This document shows positions 34,613-42,708 of a stretch of 64,000 bases of DNA, one piece after another; the stretch's first letter is position 1; the number at the start of each line of letters is the position of its first letter. The stretch comes from Palsa-883 sp963826975. GTDB lineage: Bacteria > Pseudomonadota > Alphaproteobacteria > Acetobacterales > Acetobacteraceae. The notes under the pieces were generated by a model, which did no database searches, was not told the DNA's origin, and saw only the letters and a program-made list of their open reading frames with translations. A program made the translations under genes and the position numbers. The DNA lies in NCBI GenBank assembly GCA_963826975.1, contig CAWGZJ010000011.1, forward strand, positions 186,001 to 250,000. The letters are read 5' to 3'.

Positions 34613-34845
34613 GGTTGGGGGGATGGGCTGACGCGGAGTGGGTCATTCTCGGCATCATTGCGCCTTGCTTGGCGGGCGCGACGCGGTCAACCCTCGTAGC
34701 CCCGGAGGGGTCGCGCGGCTTCGCGCGAGGGGTTGAGGGCGGCGCGGGCGCCAAGCACCCTCGGGAGGCCGGGTGGCGGCGGCGTGATAGCGGATGACGG
34801 TGGGGGCTGATACACTGGCGTCCAGGAGCGATTGCCGAGGCAGCA
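34613..34845. other. Intergenic region with palindrome
   Basis: Between divergent genes lies an imperfect palindrome around TCAACCCTCG ... GGTCGCGCGGCTTCGCGCGA ... GGGTTGAGG (about 34687-34738). No gene is seen. Confidence 0.45.
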
Positions 34846-35085
34846 ATGAACGAGGTCGTGACTATCGAGATCGAGGTGGAGCAAGAGACGGCGCAGGCGC
34901 TACGCGATCCGCGGCGGCGGCAAGCCGTCGGACGCCTGGTGGATCGGATGGTGCGAGCAAGGCCGGGTGAGGACCCGTTGCTCAACGCGATGGCACGACT
35001 TGGCGCCGACGCGAAGGCGAAGGGGCTGACATCAGAGATCCTCGAAGCGGAGCTTGCCGCCCATAGAGCCGAGCGGACAAGCTGA
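34846..35085 (+). CDS. Antitoxin component of a PIN-type toxin-antitoxin pair
   Basis: The 79-residue protein begins EVVTIEIEVEQETAQALRDP and is acidic and helical, with no clear DNA-binding motif I can name. It is identified as an antitoxin by position: its TGA (35083-35085) overlaps the CTG start of a PIN-domain protein. Similar short proteins precede PIN toxins of the COG1569 group. It would neutralise the toxin by binding. Confidence 0.65.
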   Translation: MNEVVTIEIEVEQETAQALRDPRRRQAVGRLVDRMVRARPGEDPLLNAMARLGADAKAKGLTSEILEAELAAHRAERTS

Positions 35086-35480
35086 TTGTCTTCGATGCCT
35101 CCGCGCTGGTCAGCGCGGCGATGGATGCCGAAGGCGTTCCACATCAAGCGCTGCGACAGGCGCGCGTCAGCGACACCCTGGCGATGTCTCAGCCAGTCTT
35201 TGACGAGATCGTGGAGGTACTGCACCGTCCACGATTGGCCCGGTTCGTCGACGCGACGCTGCGCGCCGATCTGTTAGATCAACTCGTCTCCGGGAGCACC
35301 TGGTTTGAACCGCTGGTCGCAGTGGCCGATTGCCGCGATATGGCTGACAACAAATATCTGGAGCTTGCCTTGGCAGCCGAGGCTGCCGCGATTGTGTCCG
35401 GCGATCAGGACTTGCTTATCCTGCACCCGTGGCGCGGGATCGCAATCCTGCGGCCGGCGGATTACCTGGCGTGGCCATGA
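35082..35480 (+). CDS. PIN-domain toxin (COG1569-type), with CTG start
   Basis: Counting from the CTG at 35082, the 132-residue product begins (M)IVFDASALVSAAMD, the full conserved first strand of a PIN ribonuclease with catalytic Asp in FDAS. Further acidic residues follow in QPVFDEI, VADCRDMADNKYLELALAA and VSGDQDLLIL, then the HPWRGIAILRPADYL C-terminus typical of the family. No ATG, GTG or TTG exists between the preceding in-frame stop and that strand; the first ATG (35121) would delete the catalytic Asp. CTG overlapping the antitoxin TGA implies coupled translation. The predicted activity is RNA cleavage. Confidence 0.8.
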   Translation: MIVFDASALVSAAMDAEGVPHQALRQARVSDTLAMSQPVFDEIVEVLHRPRLARFVDATLRADLLDQLVSGSTWFEPLVAVADCRDMADNKYLELALAAEAAAIVSGDQDLLILHPWRGIAILRPADYLAWP

Positions 35481-35855
35481 CTTGCCGATTGGCTCGATCG
35501 GCAATCCGACCGCGTCATGTGGTGGCTGCCCAACGAGCCGCGACCGCGCGCGAACAGTGCCTGGGCCGTTCGGATCGTCCTGCCCGACACGGGTGGTGGG
35601 TTCTTTCCCGACTTCGTGATTTGTGTTGACGGGCGAAAGAAGCGGGACGAGATCGCGTTAGCGGACACCAAGGAGCGCCTCGCCGACCAGGACGGAGAAA
35701 TCAAGAGCCGCACCGAGCGCCGAGAATACGGGCGGGCGCTGATCTTGACCTACGACACCGTCGCAGACCGGTTTACCACGGTCGAATTCGATCCCGCTCT
35801 TGGGCGTAACCGAGAAGGCTCCGTCCTCGAAGTCAATGACCTCGTCGTAGGTTAA
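35481..35855 (+). pseudogene. C-terminal remnant of a helicase/restriction-type protein
   Basis: Directly after the PIN toxin stop, and in the same frame, the sequence encodes LADWLDRQSDRVMWWLPNEP, then FFPDFVICVDGR, IALADTKERL and YGRALILTYDT. This order (WW.RN..., FFPDF, D/E-TK, YGR) resembles the C-terminal PD-(D/E)XK-like end of type III restriction/DEAD-helicase proteins. The ~900 residues of helicase expected before it are missing. The nearest ATG (35517) lies inside the homologous part, so this is judged a fragment. Confidence 0.6.
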
Positions 35856-36589
35856 TACCCTCTGGCTCCCGGTTAATTTGTTGGGTCGAACCTGTGGGCC
35901 GACGGCCGACCGGACCAGCGTTGTCACGTGGCGGGAATGGAATGCCGGCACTTCGATGTGGTTCGGCGCCAGAGGGCTCGGCGCCTGGTCGCCCCCGCGT
36001 ATCTGGTATCTCCGTGCCTCCGGGCGTGGGTGCCGTTACCTGAGGCGGTTTGCCTGGCGTCGCCACGGCGTTCTGGTGTAAGGTGGACTAACTAATCTCC
36101 GCCGCACCAGGATCGCAGATGGACCCCGTCACAGCCCCGCTCTTCGTCCCCCAACCGACGCCGTCGCCGCGGCACAGTGGGACCCGAATGTCAGGCGGCT
36201 GTGGGCAGGCTCCGGGCCGAGTGGCAGGGGGACCAAGCGACGAGGGCCTGGACGGCCGGCAGCGGACAGCCCGGGGTGCGCGGCGGGCGGCCAGCGGTCT
36301 GGGGTCCGCCTCTTCGTGTCAACCGGCATCCGAATCTGGTCCGGTGGCGCCATTGAAAACTGGCCAGCGACGGTGCCACGAACTGCTGCGGTGGTGTGCG
36401 CTTGCACTGGTGGCGCGAGCGTGCGGCGGCGGTCTCGGCAAAGTGTGGGTTCCGAGGCGGTTGACTTTCGCCGAGGGCGGTCAACGGCGGCGCACCAGGC
36501 CGCGCAGAAAAATCGCGACCCAATGTCATGGAACGTGAGGATGGTCGGTGCGGCTTGGTCGGGCGCGACTGCGCTGGCGGCGGGGGCGG
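35856..36589. other. Non-coding region before the tandem arrays
   Basis: About 730 bases hold no recognisable gene. All six frames are long because of GC content, but they show low-complexity Arg/Pro/Gly-rich translations. A short TATCTCCGTGCCTCCGGGCG segment (36004) resembles part of the CACAGAG-type repeat. Confidence 0.5.
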
Positions 36590-37250
36590 ACCGCTCGGGT
36601 TGGGAATTCCCGACACGACCCCATGCAACAGTCTGCCCATCGCGCCCTGCCGTCTGCTGCTGGCCCGGGGGGGTTTTCGACGCGCCGAGTTCGAGGATGG
36701 CCCGCGACAGCGGCACCTGCCTGGCCGGACGGCCGGGTCGAGGCCCGGCCATGACGGCGACAGTTGGACTGGCGGTGGGGGCGGGCGGGGGCGGATGGCT
36801 CGGATCGGGAATTCCCGACACGACCCCATGCAACAGTCTGCCCACCGCGCCCTGCCGTCCGGCGGCTGGCCTGGGGGTTTTCGACGCGCCGAGTTCGAGG
36901 ATGGCCCGCGACAGCGGCACCTGCCTGGGCGGGCGGCCGGGTCGAGGCCCGGCCATGGCGGCGAGAGTTGGACTGGCGGTGGGGGCGGGCGGTGGCGGAC
37001 GGCTCGGGTTGGGAATTCCCGACAGGACCCCGTGCAACAGTCTGCCCACCGCGCCTTGCCGTCCGGCTGCTGGCCCTGGGTTATCGGCGCGCCGAGGTCG
37101 AGGATGGCTCGCGACGACGGCACCTGCTTGGCCGGACTGCCGGTCGAGGCCCGGCCGTGACGGCGAGAGTTGGACTGGCGGTGGGGGGCGGGCTGGGGGC
37201 GGACCGCTCGGGTCGGGAAATCCCGACAGGACCCCATGCAACAGTCTGGC
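36590..37250. repeat. Tandem array A, ~204-bp unit
   Basis: About 3.3 copies of a 204-205-base unit are present. The landmark GACCCCATGCAACAGTCTG (GACCCCGTGCAACAGTCTG in copy 3) occurs at about 36618, 36823, 37027 and 37231, giving spacings of 205, 204 and 204. Units also share GGGAATTCCCGACA, GGTTTTCGACGCGCCGAGTTCGAGGATGGC and GGTCGAGGCCCGGCC. The first spacing is not a multiple of three and no single frame stays protein-like, so the array is judged non-coding. The landmark matches the coding repeats near 51.5 kb. Confidence 0.85.
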
Positions 37251-37289
37251 GCTCAGGTGGTCGCGGCTACGAACTGGTGTGGCGAGCGG

Positions 37290-38130
37290 ACTGGATCTTT
37301 GGGGCGGCACACCCTCACCCGGGTCGCGGCGCGACCCGACCTTGGTCCGCTCTTCGCGGCCCAAGCCCGCGAGCGGGAGAGGTGAGCGCGGCAGCGCGGC
37401 GGGGGTGGAGGTGGCGGCGGACGTGTTTTCGCGAAATGCGCAACGACCCTTGGGTCGTCTCGTCCCCGTGCGGATTGGATCTTTGGGGCGGCACGACCCT
37501 CACCCTCGTCGCTGCGCGCCTGCTCTCCCACGAAGAGCGGGAGAGGTGAGCGCGGCAGCGCAGCGAGGGTGGAGGCGGCGGCGGACGTGTTTTCGCGAAA
37601 TGCGCAACGACCCTCGGGTCGTCTCGTCCCCGTGCGGATTGGATCTTTGGGGCGGCACGACCCTCACCCTCGTCGCTGCGCGCCTCGACCTCTCCCGCGA
37701 AGGGCGGGAGAGGTGAGCGCGGTAGCGCGGCGAGGGTGGCGGTGGCGGCGGACGTGTTTTCGCGAAAATGCGCAACGACCCTTGGGTCGTCTCGTCCGGG
37801 TGTGGATTGGATCTTTGGGGCGGCACACCCTCACCCGGGTCGCTGCGCGACCCGACCTCTCCCGCGAGCGGGAGAGGTGAGCGCGGCAGCGCGGCGAGGG
37901 TGGAGGCGGCGGCAGACGTGTTTTCGCGAAATGCGCAACGACCCTCGGGTCGTCTCATCCCCGTGCGGATTGGATGTTTCGGGCGGCACGACCCTCACCC
38001 TCGCCGCGCTACCGCGCTCACCTCTCCCGCTTGCGGGAGAGGTGAACACGGCGGCACGGCGAGGGTGGAGGTGGCGGCGGACGTTTTTTCGCGAAATGCG
38101 CAACGACCCTCGGGTGGTCTTGTCCCCGTG
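37290..38130. repeat. Tandem array B, ~165-bp unit
   Basis: Five copies of a ~165-base unit are present, with ACGTGTTTTCGCGAAA (ACGTTTTTTCGCGAAA in the last copy) at about 37421, 37585, 37752, 37916 and 38081. Each unit contains CAACGACCC.TGGGTCGTCTCGTCC, CGGATTGGATCTTTGGGGCGGCAC and a CTCTCCCGC...GCGGGAGAGGTGAGCGCGGCAGCGCGGCGAGGGTGG segment able to form a hairpin. The array abuts array A and ends 70 bases before the mscS-type gene stop. Confidence 0.88.
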
Positions 38131-38199
38131 GTGAAGACCTTCCGCCGGCGGACCAAGCGTGGCCGGCGATCGTTGATGGCGTCCCGGCCGGGTGCCGCG

Positions 38200-40689
38200 C
38201 TACTCGGGCGCCGGCGTGGGAACCGGCAGTTGCCGGATGCTGAACGGCTGATCGACGATCAGCCTCGTGTCCGCGGACGGCATCGCGATCCCCAGGTCGT
38301 CGAAGCGCAGCTTCATGCGCCGGTTGAACTCGCGCCCCACCGACCAGCGGCCGAACGGCGTGCACATGAGACGGCCTTTGATGATCACCGCCGACGCGGC
38401 GAACTGGTCGAGGCCGTAGACCTCAAGGTCGCGGAGAATGACCTCGCGGAAGCGCGGATCGGCGCGCATCTCGGTCGCGATGGCCTTCAGCACGTCGATC
38501 ACGGCGTCGACGTTCTCCTTATAGTCAACGCTGACCTGGATCACGGCCTGGCCGTAGTCGCGCGTCATGTTGGTGACGGTGGTGACCGAGCTGAACGGGA
38601 TCACGTGCACCGACCCGTCCTCGGCGCGCAGGCGCAGGGTGCGGACCGACAGGTCCTCGATCACGCCGGACAGGCCGCCCAGGCTGACCACGTCGCCGAC
38701 CTGCATGGTGTTCTCCAGCAGCAGGAACAGCCCGGTGATCAGGTCGCGCACCAGGGTCTGCGCGCCGAAGCCGACGGCGACGCCGATGATGCCAGCGCTG
38801 GCGAGCAGCGGCGCGGTGTTGACGCCGATCTCGCTGAGCACCATCAGCCCGGTCACCGTCAGGACGCCGACCAGCAGCGAGGTGCGCAGGATCGGCAGCA
38901 GCGTGCGGAGCCGCGCAAGCTTGGCGATTTGCGTCTGGCGCGTCAGGTGGGCCAGTTGGCGCTCGAGGGCGATGTTCACCGCTTCCCACACCAACAACGC
39001 CAGCAGGAGGGTGATCACGAGCATGGTCAGCGATCCGGCGAAGCGCTGGCCGAGCGGGCCGGCGATCAATCCCTGGACTGCGTTGAAGCCGAGCAGTTGC
39101 AGAAACAGCAGCAGCACGGCCACGAACACGACGATGCGCACGAAGGCGCGCAGGAACGGATGGTAGAACGACAGCCTTCTGTCCAGGCCGGGATAGGAGG
39201 TTGTCAGGCCGGCGCCAGCGTGGACGAGGCGGTCCAGCGCGGCGATGCAAGCTTGTATGGCAACGCGCGCCACCACCCCCACCGCCACGGTGATCAGCAG
39301 CGCCCGCGACAGCCGCTCGGTTCCGGTGGGCAGTTCGGCGGCCCAGACCAGCCACAGCGCTGCCAGGTAGAACAGCGCGATCCAGTGCCAGATCGCGGCG
39401 AGACGATTGCGCACGGCTGCCACGATGTCCTGCGCGTCATCCGGCGCGCGGATCCAGCCGCGCACCACGCGGCGCTTCTGCATCACGACGATGGCAATGA
39501 AGCCCAGCAGAATGAGCACGGTCGTCTTCAGCAGCGCAAGGTGGGCCGCTTGCGTCAGCCCCAGCAGCAGGCCGACCTCGGCGATGGCGTAGCCGAACAC
39601 GCCGACAATCAGTATGCGCCGGGTCCAGCGCATGGCGTAGGCGGCGGTGGGATCGGGCACTGGCAGCAGCCGCACCCGGCCGTGCTGAGGCGCCAGCACC
39701 GCGCGCGCCAGATGCAGCACGAGGGCACTCAGCGCGGAGCTGTCGATCACCGCCAGCAGGACCAGGCGGGTCAGGCGAGTGCCGCCCAGCGCACTGCCGG
39801 CGATCACATGGCCGGCCACGACGAAGCCGAGGACGGGGAGCAGGTAAAGCGCGAACGACGCGAGCACCAGCGGCAGCCGGCGCATCATGCGCAAGGCGTC
39901 GAACCGGCGTGGCGCGCGGGGCTCGATCTCACCTTGCTCCGCGCGCGCCTCACCCGATTCCGTCGTGTCATCCGTCGGGCCGGCGGCCTCGCCCGTGGCG
40001 TGGTTTGGCGTGCGGGCAGTTGGCGCGAGGGCGGGCGGCAAGCGGATCAGCCGGCGAATGACGCTGCGCAGCGGCCGGCGCAGTGCCCGGGCGACGCACC
40101 ACATGACGGCGAGGCTGCCGGTCAACGCGACCGCCAGTCGCCAGGACAGCTCGATCAGCAACTCGTGCGCCACCGGGTCGGTGGCCATGGTGACCAACCA
40201 TACCCACAGCAGCGCGACACCGTGCGCGGCGTGCAGCGTGTCACTGAGCCAATCGGCGGCCTGGTTCATGAAATTGGCGGCGCCGACCAGCACCGCGGCG
40301 CCGAGGCTGTTGGGCGCGAGCGGCGTGCCCTCGGGCGCCGACTTGGGTGTGATCGGCGCAGGCGCCGCGGCGGTGGTCGGCGCAGGCGCCGCGGCGGTGG
40401 GAGTCGCAGGCGCTGCAGCGATGGGAGTCGCTGGCGCTGCAGCGGTGGGGGTCGCCGGCAGGGCCCGGGCAATCGCCTCGAGCGTCGCAGTGATCTCGGC
40501 GCGCTTGGCGGGATCGTTGAGGACGTCGAGGGCCTGGCGGGCTTGCTCGGGCGTGATCGAAGGTGCGGGGGCGGTCGGGGTGGTTGCCGTGGCGGGAGCG
40601 GCGGGGAGGGGCGATTGCGCCTGTGCGGCGACAAATGGTGCTGCCAGCAGGGCGAGAAGGCACAGCCTGACGGGCAGCGTGCGGATCAT
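38200..40689 (-). CDS. MscS family mechanosensitive ion channel, large form
   Basis: The 829-residue protein has a signal peptide (~1-24), an Ala/Pro-rich periplasmic segment with repeated ATPTAAAPA units (~80-120), then about eleven transmembrane helices. It ends with the MscS pore helix (LLASAGIIGVAVGFGAQTLVRDLITGLFLLLENTMQVGDVV) and the cytoplasmic beta domain (VRTLRLRAEDGSVHVIPFSSVTTVTNMTRDY). It resembles the YbdG/YjeP-type large MscS proteins that release solutes on hypo-osmotic shock. The ATG at 40689 is chosen for its clear signal peptide. The Ala/Pro stretch is encoded by a short repeat and may vary in length. Confidence 0.9.
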   Translation of the reverse strand: MIRTLPVRLCLLALLAAPFVAAQAQSPLPAAPATATTPTAPAPSITPEQARQALDVLNDPAKRAEITATLEAIARALPATPTAAAPATPIAAAPATPTAAAPAPTTAAAPAPITPKSAPEGTPLAPNSLGAAVLVGAANFMNQAADWLSDTLHAAHGVALLWVWLVTMATDPVAHELLIELSWRLAVALTGSLAVMWCVARALRRPLRSVIRRLIRLPPALAPTARTPNHATGEAAGPTDDTTESGEARAEQGEIEPRAPRRFDALRMMRRLPLVLASFALYLLPVLGFVVAGHVIAGSALGGTRLTRLVLLAVIDSSALSALVLHLARAVLAPQHGRVRLLPVPDPTAAYAMRWTRRILIVGVFGYAIAEVGLLLGLTQAAHLALLKTTVLILLGFIAIVVMQKRRVVRGWIRAPDDAQDIVAAVRNRLAAIWHWIALFYLAALWLVWAAELPTGTERLSRALLITVAVGVVARVAIQACIAALDRLVHAGAGLTTSYPGLDRRLSFYHPFLRAFVRIVVFVAVLLLFLQLLGFNAVQGLIAGPLGQRFAGSLTMLVITLLLALLVWEAVNIALERQLAHLTRQTQIAKLARLRTLLPILRTSLLVGVLTVTGLMVLSEIGVNTAPLLASAGIIGVAVGFGAQTLVRDLITGLFLLLENTMQVGDVVSLGGLSGVIEDLSVRTLRLRAEDGSVHVIPFSSVTTVTNMTRDYGQAVIQVSVDYKENVDAVIDVLKAIATEMRADPRFREVILRDLEVYGLDQFAASAVIIKGRLMCTPFGRWSVGREFNRRMKLRFDDLGIAMPSADTRLIVDQPFSIRQLPVPTPAPE

Positions 40690-41112
40690 CGTCCGGCTTC
40701 GATCACAGGCAGGTCCTTCGCTCAAGCCGCGGCCGTTCCGGGGCCACGGCGCGCCCCGGGGAACGCCATGATGGGCATTTCTGGTGCTGGCAAGACACGC
40801 GGCGCGGCTCGGTGCCGGTTCGTGCATCTTGTGCTGCTGGCGGGCGGCGGTTTGGTCCTTGCCGCGCCCCGGGGGGCCAAGTCCTCGAGGATTGGCGCGA
40901 CGCCGTGGACGTACTCACTCTGAGGGCTCCGCGGTTTCTGACCGGTATCGTAACGACGTTGGTCGCTAAATCCGAGGCTGCGGAAGGCGCAACAAAAGTT
41001 TGACCGAGCTCGACGTGGCGCTGTAAGGTGAAGTCAAGAACAAAGGCTTCTGCGAAAGCCATCATAAGGAGCCGGCGCTCCAACGTCCGGCCAACATGGG
41101 AGGACAACGGCC
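40690..41112. other. Divergent intergenic region
   Basis: This 423-base region lies between the MscS gene (minus) and the solute-binding protein gene (plus). Nothing protein-like was recognised. AATAAGGAGC-like purine stretches (CATAAGGAGCC near 41062, GGGAGGACAACGGCC before the ATG at 41113) include the probable ribosome-binding site. Confidence 0.45.
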
Positions 41113-42489
41113 ATGGGCACCATGAGCCGGCGTTCGGCGCTGGCTGGATCCGTCGGTCTGGCGACAATTTGTGGCTTGGCGCGGCCGTATATCGCCAAGG
41201 CGGCTGCGACGACCGCAACCGTCTGGCAGGTGCAGGGCTTCGTTCCCGAGGAAGACGCCGCTTTCCTCAAGACCATCGCCGACTACCAGAGGGCTAGCGG
41301 CAACAAGATCGACAACAGCATCATGCCCTTCATGGCGCTGAACCAGAAGGCCATATCCGCGCTGACCAGCGGGTCGGTTCCGGACCTCATTTTCCATGAC
41401 GCTCCGGCGACGATTCTGCCGCAGAACGCGTGGAACGACAGGCTGGTCGACGTAAGCGACATCGTGGAAACCCACCAATCGCAGCTCAGCGCGACCGCGT
41501 TGGGGTGCTCCAGCTTCTACAACAATGCCACGCGGAAACGCAGCTTCTACCTGGCTCCGGTCAAGCAGGCGTGCGCCCCAATCCATATTTGGGGCGACCT
41601 GGTCGAGAAGGCCGGCTTCAAGTTGGCGGACATTCCGAATACCTGGGATGCTTTTTGGGATTTCTTCAAGCCGATGCAAAACGCACTGCGCGCCAAGGGC
41701 AGGCGCAAAGTCTACAGTCTTGGCCTGCAAATGACCACCGTCGGACCGAACGACGGCAACGGCCTGTTCGCGGCATTCATGGTCGCCAACGGCGGCAAGG
41801 ACATCGTCACGCCGGATGGCAAGCTGCATATCGAGGATCCGCTTGTGCGCGAGGCGGCGATCAAGGCGGTCACGTACATGACGAATGCCTACAAGGATGG
41901 CTACGTGCCGCCCGAGGCGCTGTCCTGGAATGATGCCGACGACAACAACGCATTTCACGAGAAGCTCATCGTGATGGATTACGACGGCACGCTCTCGACC
42001 GAACTCGCGATGATCAGCAACAAGCAGGCGTATTACCAGGAGATGGTCACGTTGCGATTGCCCAACGGAAATGACGGCAAGCCGGTTCCGGCGTTTGTCG
42101 GCGCCGGCGGCGGCTTCATCCCGAAGGGAGCGGAGAATGTCGAGGTGGCCAAGGATTTCATGAAATACTTCATGCAGCCGCAAGTTATGAACGAGAATCT
42201 GAAGGGTGGTCTGGGCCGCTGGGTGCCGGTGATACCGGCGCTGATGAAGCAGGACCCGTGGTGGCTCGATCCGGCGGACCCGCACCGCACGCCCTATGTG
42301 CAGGAAATGTTGGGGCCCACCATCCCCGCCTATAACGCTTACAATCCGGCTTGGGGTGAGGTCAGCGCCGAACAACTCTGGGGCGTCGCGCATGCCGATG
42401 TCATCAAGCAGGGGATGACACCAACGGCAGCGGTGGACAAGGCGTTCAAGCGGACCGAGGACATCTTTACCAAGTTCACATTCGGCTAA
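41113..42489 (+). CDS. Extracellular solute-binding protein, sugar ABC type
   Basis: The 458-residue protein has a Tat-like signal (MSRRSALAG ... PYIAKAAA) and a family 1 solute-binding fold: the DLIFHDAPATILPQNAWNDRLVD segment, NTWDAFWDFFKPMQ, and KLIVMDYDGTLSTELAM. Such proteins capture sugars or polyols in the periplasm for CUT1 transporters. No intact permease or ATPase gene follows. The next ~220 bases contain only short frames, one reading RRCRGWLLTNIARVV, which resembles the start of a sugar permease. The protein therefore appears orphaned. The GGGAGGACAACGGCC before the ATG contains the ribosome-binding site. Confidence 0.85.
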   Translation: MGTMSRRSALAGSVGLATICGLARPYIAKAAATTATVWQVQGFVPEEDAAFLKTIADYQRASGNKIDNSIMPFMALNQKAISALTSGSVPDLIFHDAPATILPQNAWNDRLVDVSDIVETHQSQLSATALGCSSFYNNATRKRSFYLAPVKQACAPIHIWGDLVEKAGFKLADIPNTWDAFWDFFKPMQNALRAKGRRKVYSLGLQMTTVGPNDGNGLFAAFMVANGGKDIVTPDGKLHIEDPLVREAAIKAVTYMTNAYKDGYVPPEALSWNDADDNNAFHEKLIVMDYDGTLSTELAMISNKQAYYQEMVTLRLPNGNDGKPVPAFVGAGGGFIPKGAENVEVAKDFMKYFMQPQVMNENLKGGLGRWVPVIPALMKQDPWWLDPADPHRTPYVQEMLGPTIPAYNAYNPAWGEVSAEQLWGVAHADVIKQGMTPTAAVDKAFKRTEDIFTKFTFG

Positions 42490-42708
42490 ACTTGGCGATG
42501 CGCACATGAGCGGCACACAGCAGATGATCGCCGTCGGACGCGCCATGGCGGCAACCCGGCCGAGCCGAGCCGCCGGTGCCGCGGCTGGCTGCTGACCAAC
42601 ATCGCGCGGGTCGTTCAAAAGATCCGCCAGCGAATGTCCGAGGCCCGCGAGCGGCCCCGCGTGAGCAAGATCGAACTGCCCCAAATCCGGCAGCGGAATG
42701 AACGCTTT

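Noticed and set aside
36119..36538. 139-codon plus-strand frame before array A
   Set aside because: No ribosome-binding site, Gly/Arg-rich composition, and equally long frames in other registers; nothing supports translation.
36590..38130. CRISPR-like periodic repeats
   Set aside because: The periods are 165 and 204 bases with whole units conserved. There is no short constant repeat alternating with unique spacers, and no cas gene is nearby.
37768..40923. 1051-codon plus-strand open frame opposite the MscS gene
   Set aside because: It begins inside tandem array B and reads antisense to a well-supported channel gene; it has no recognisable domains.
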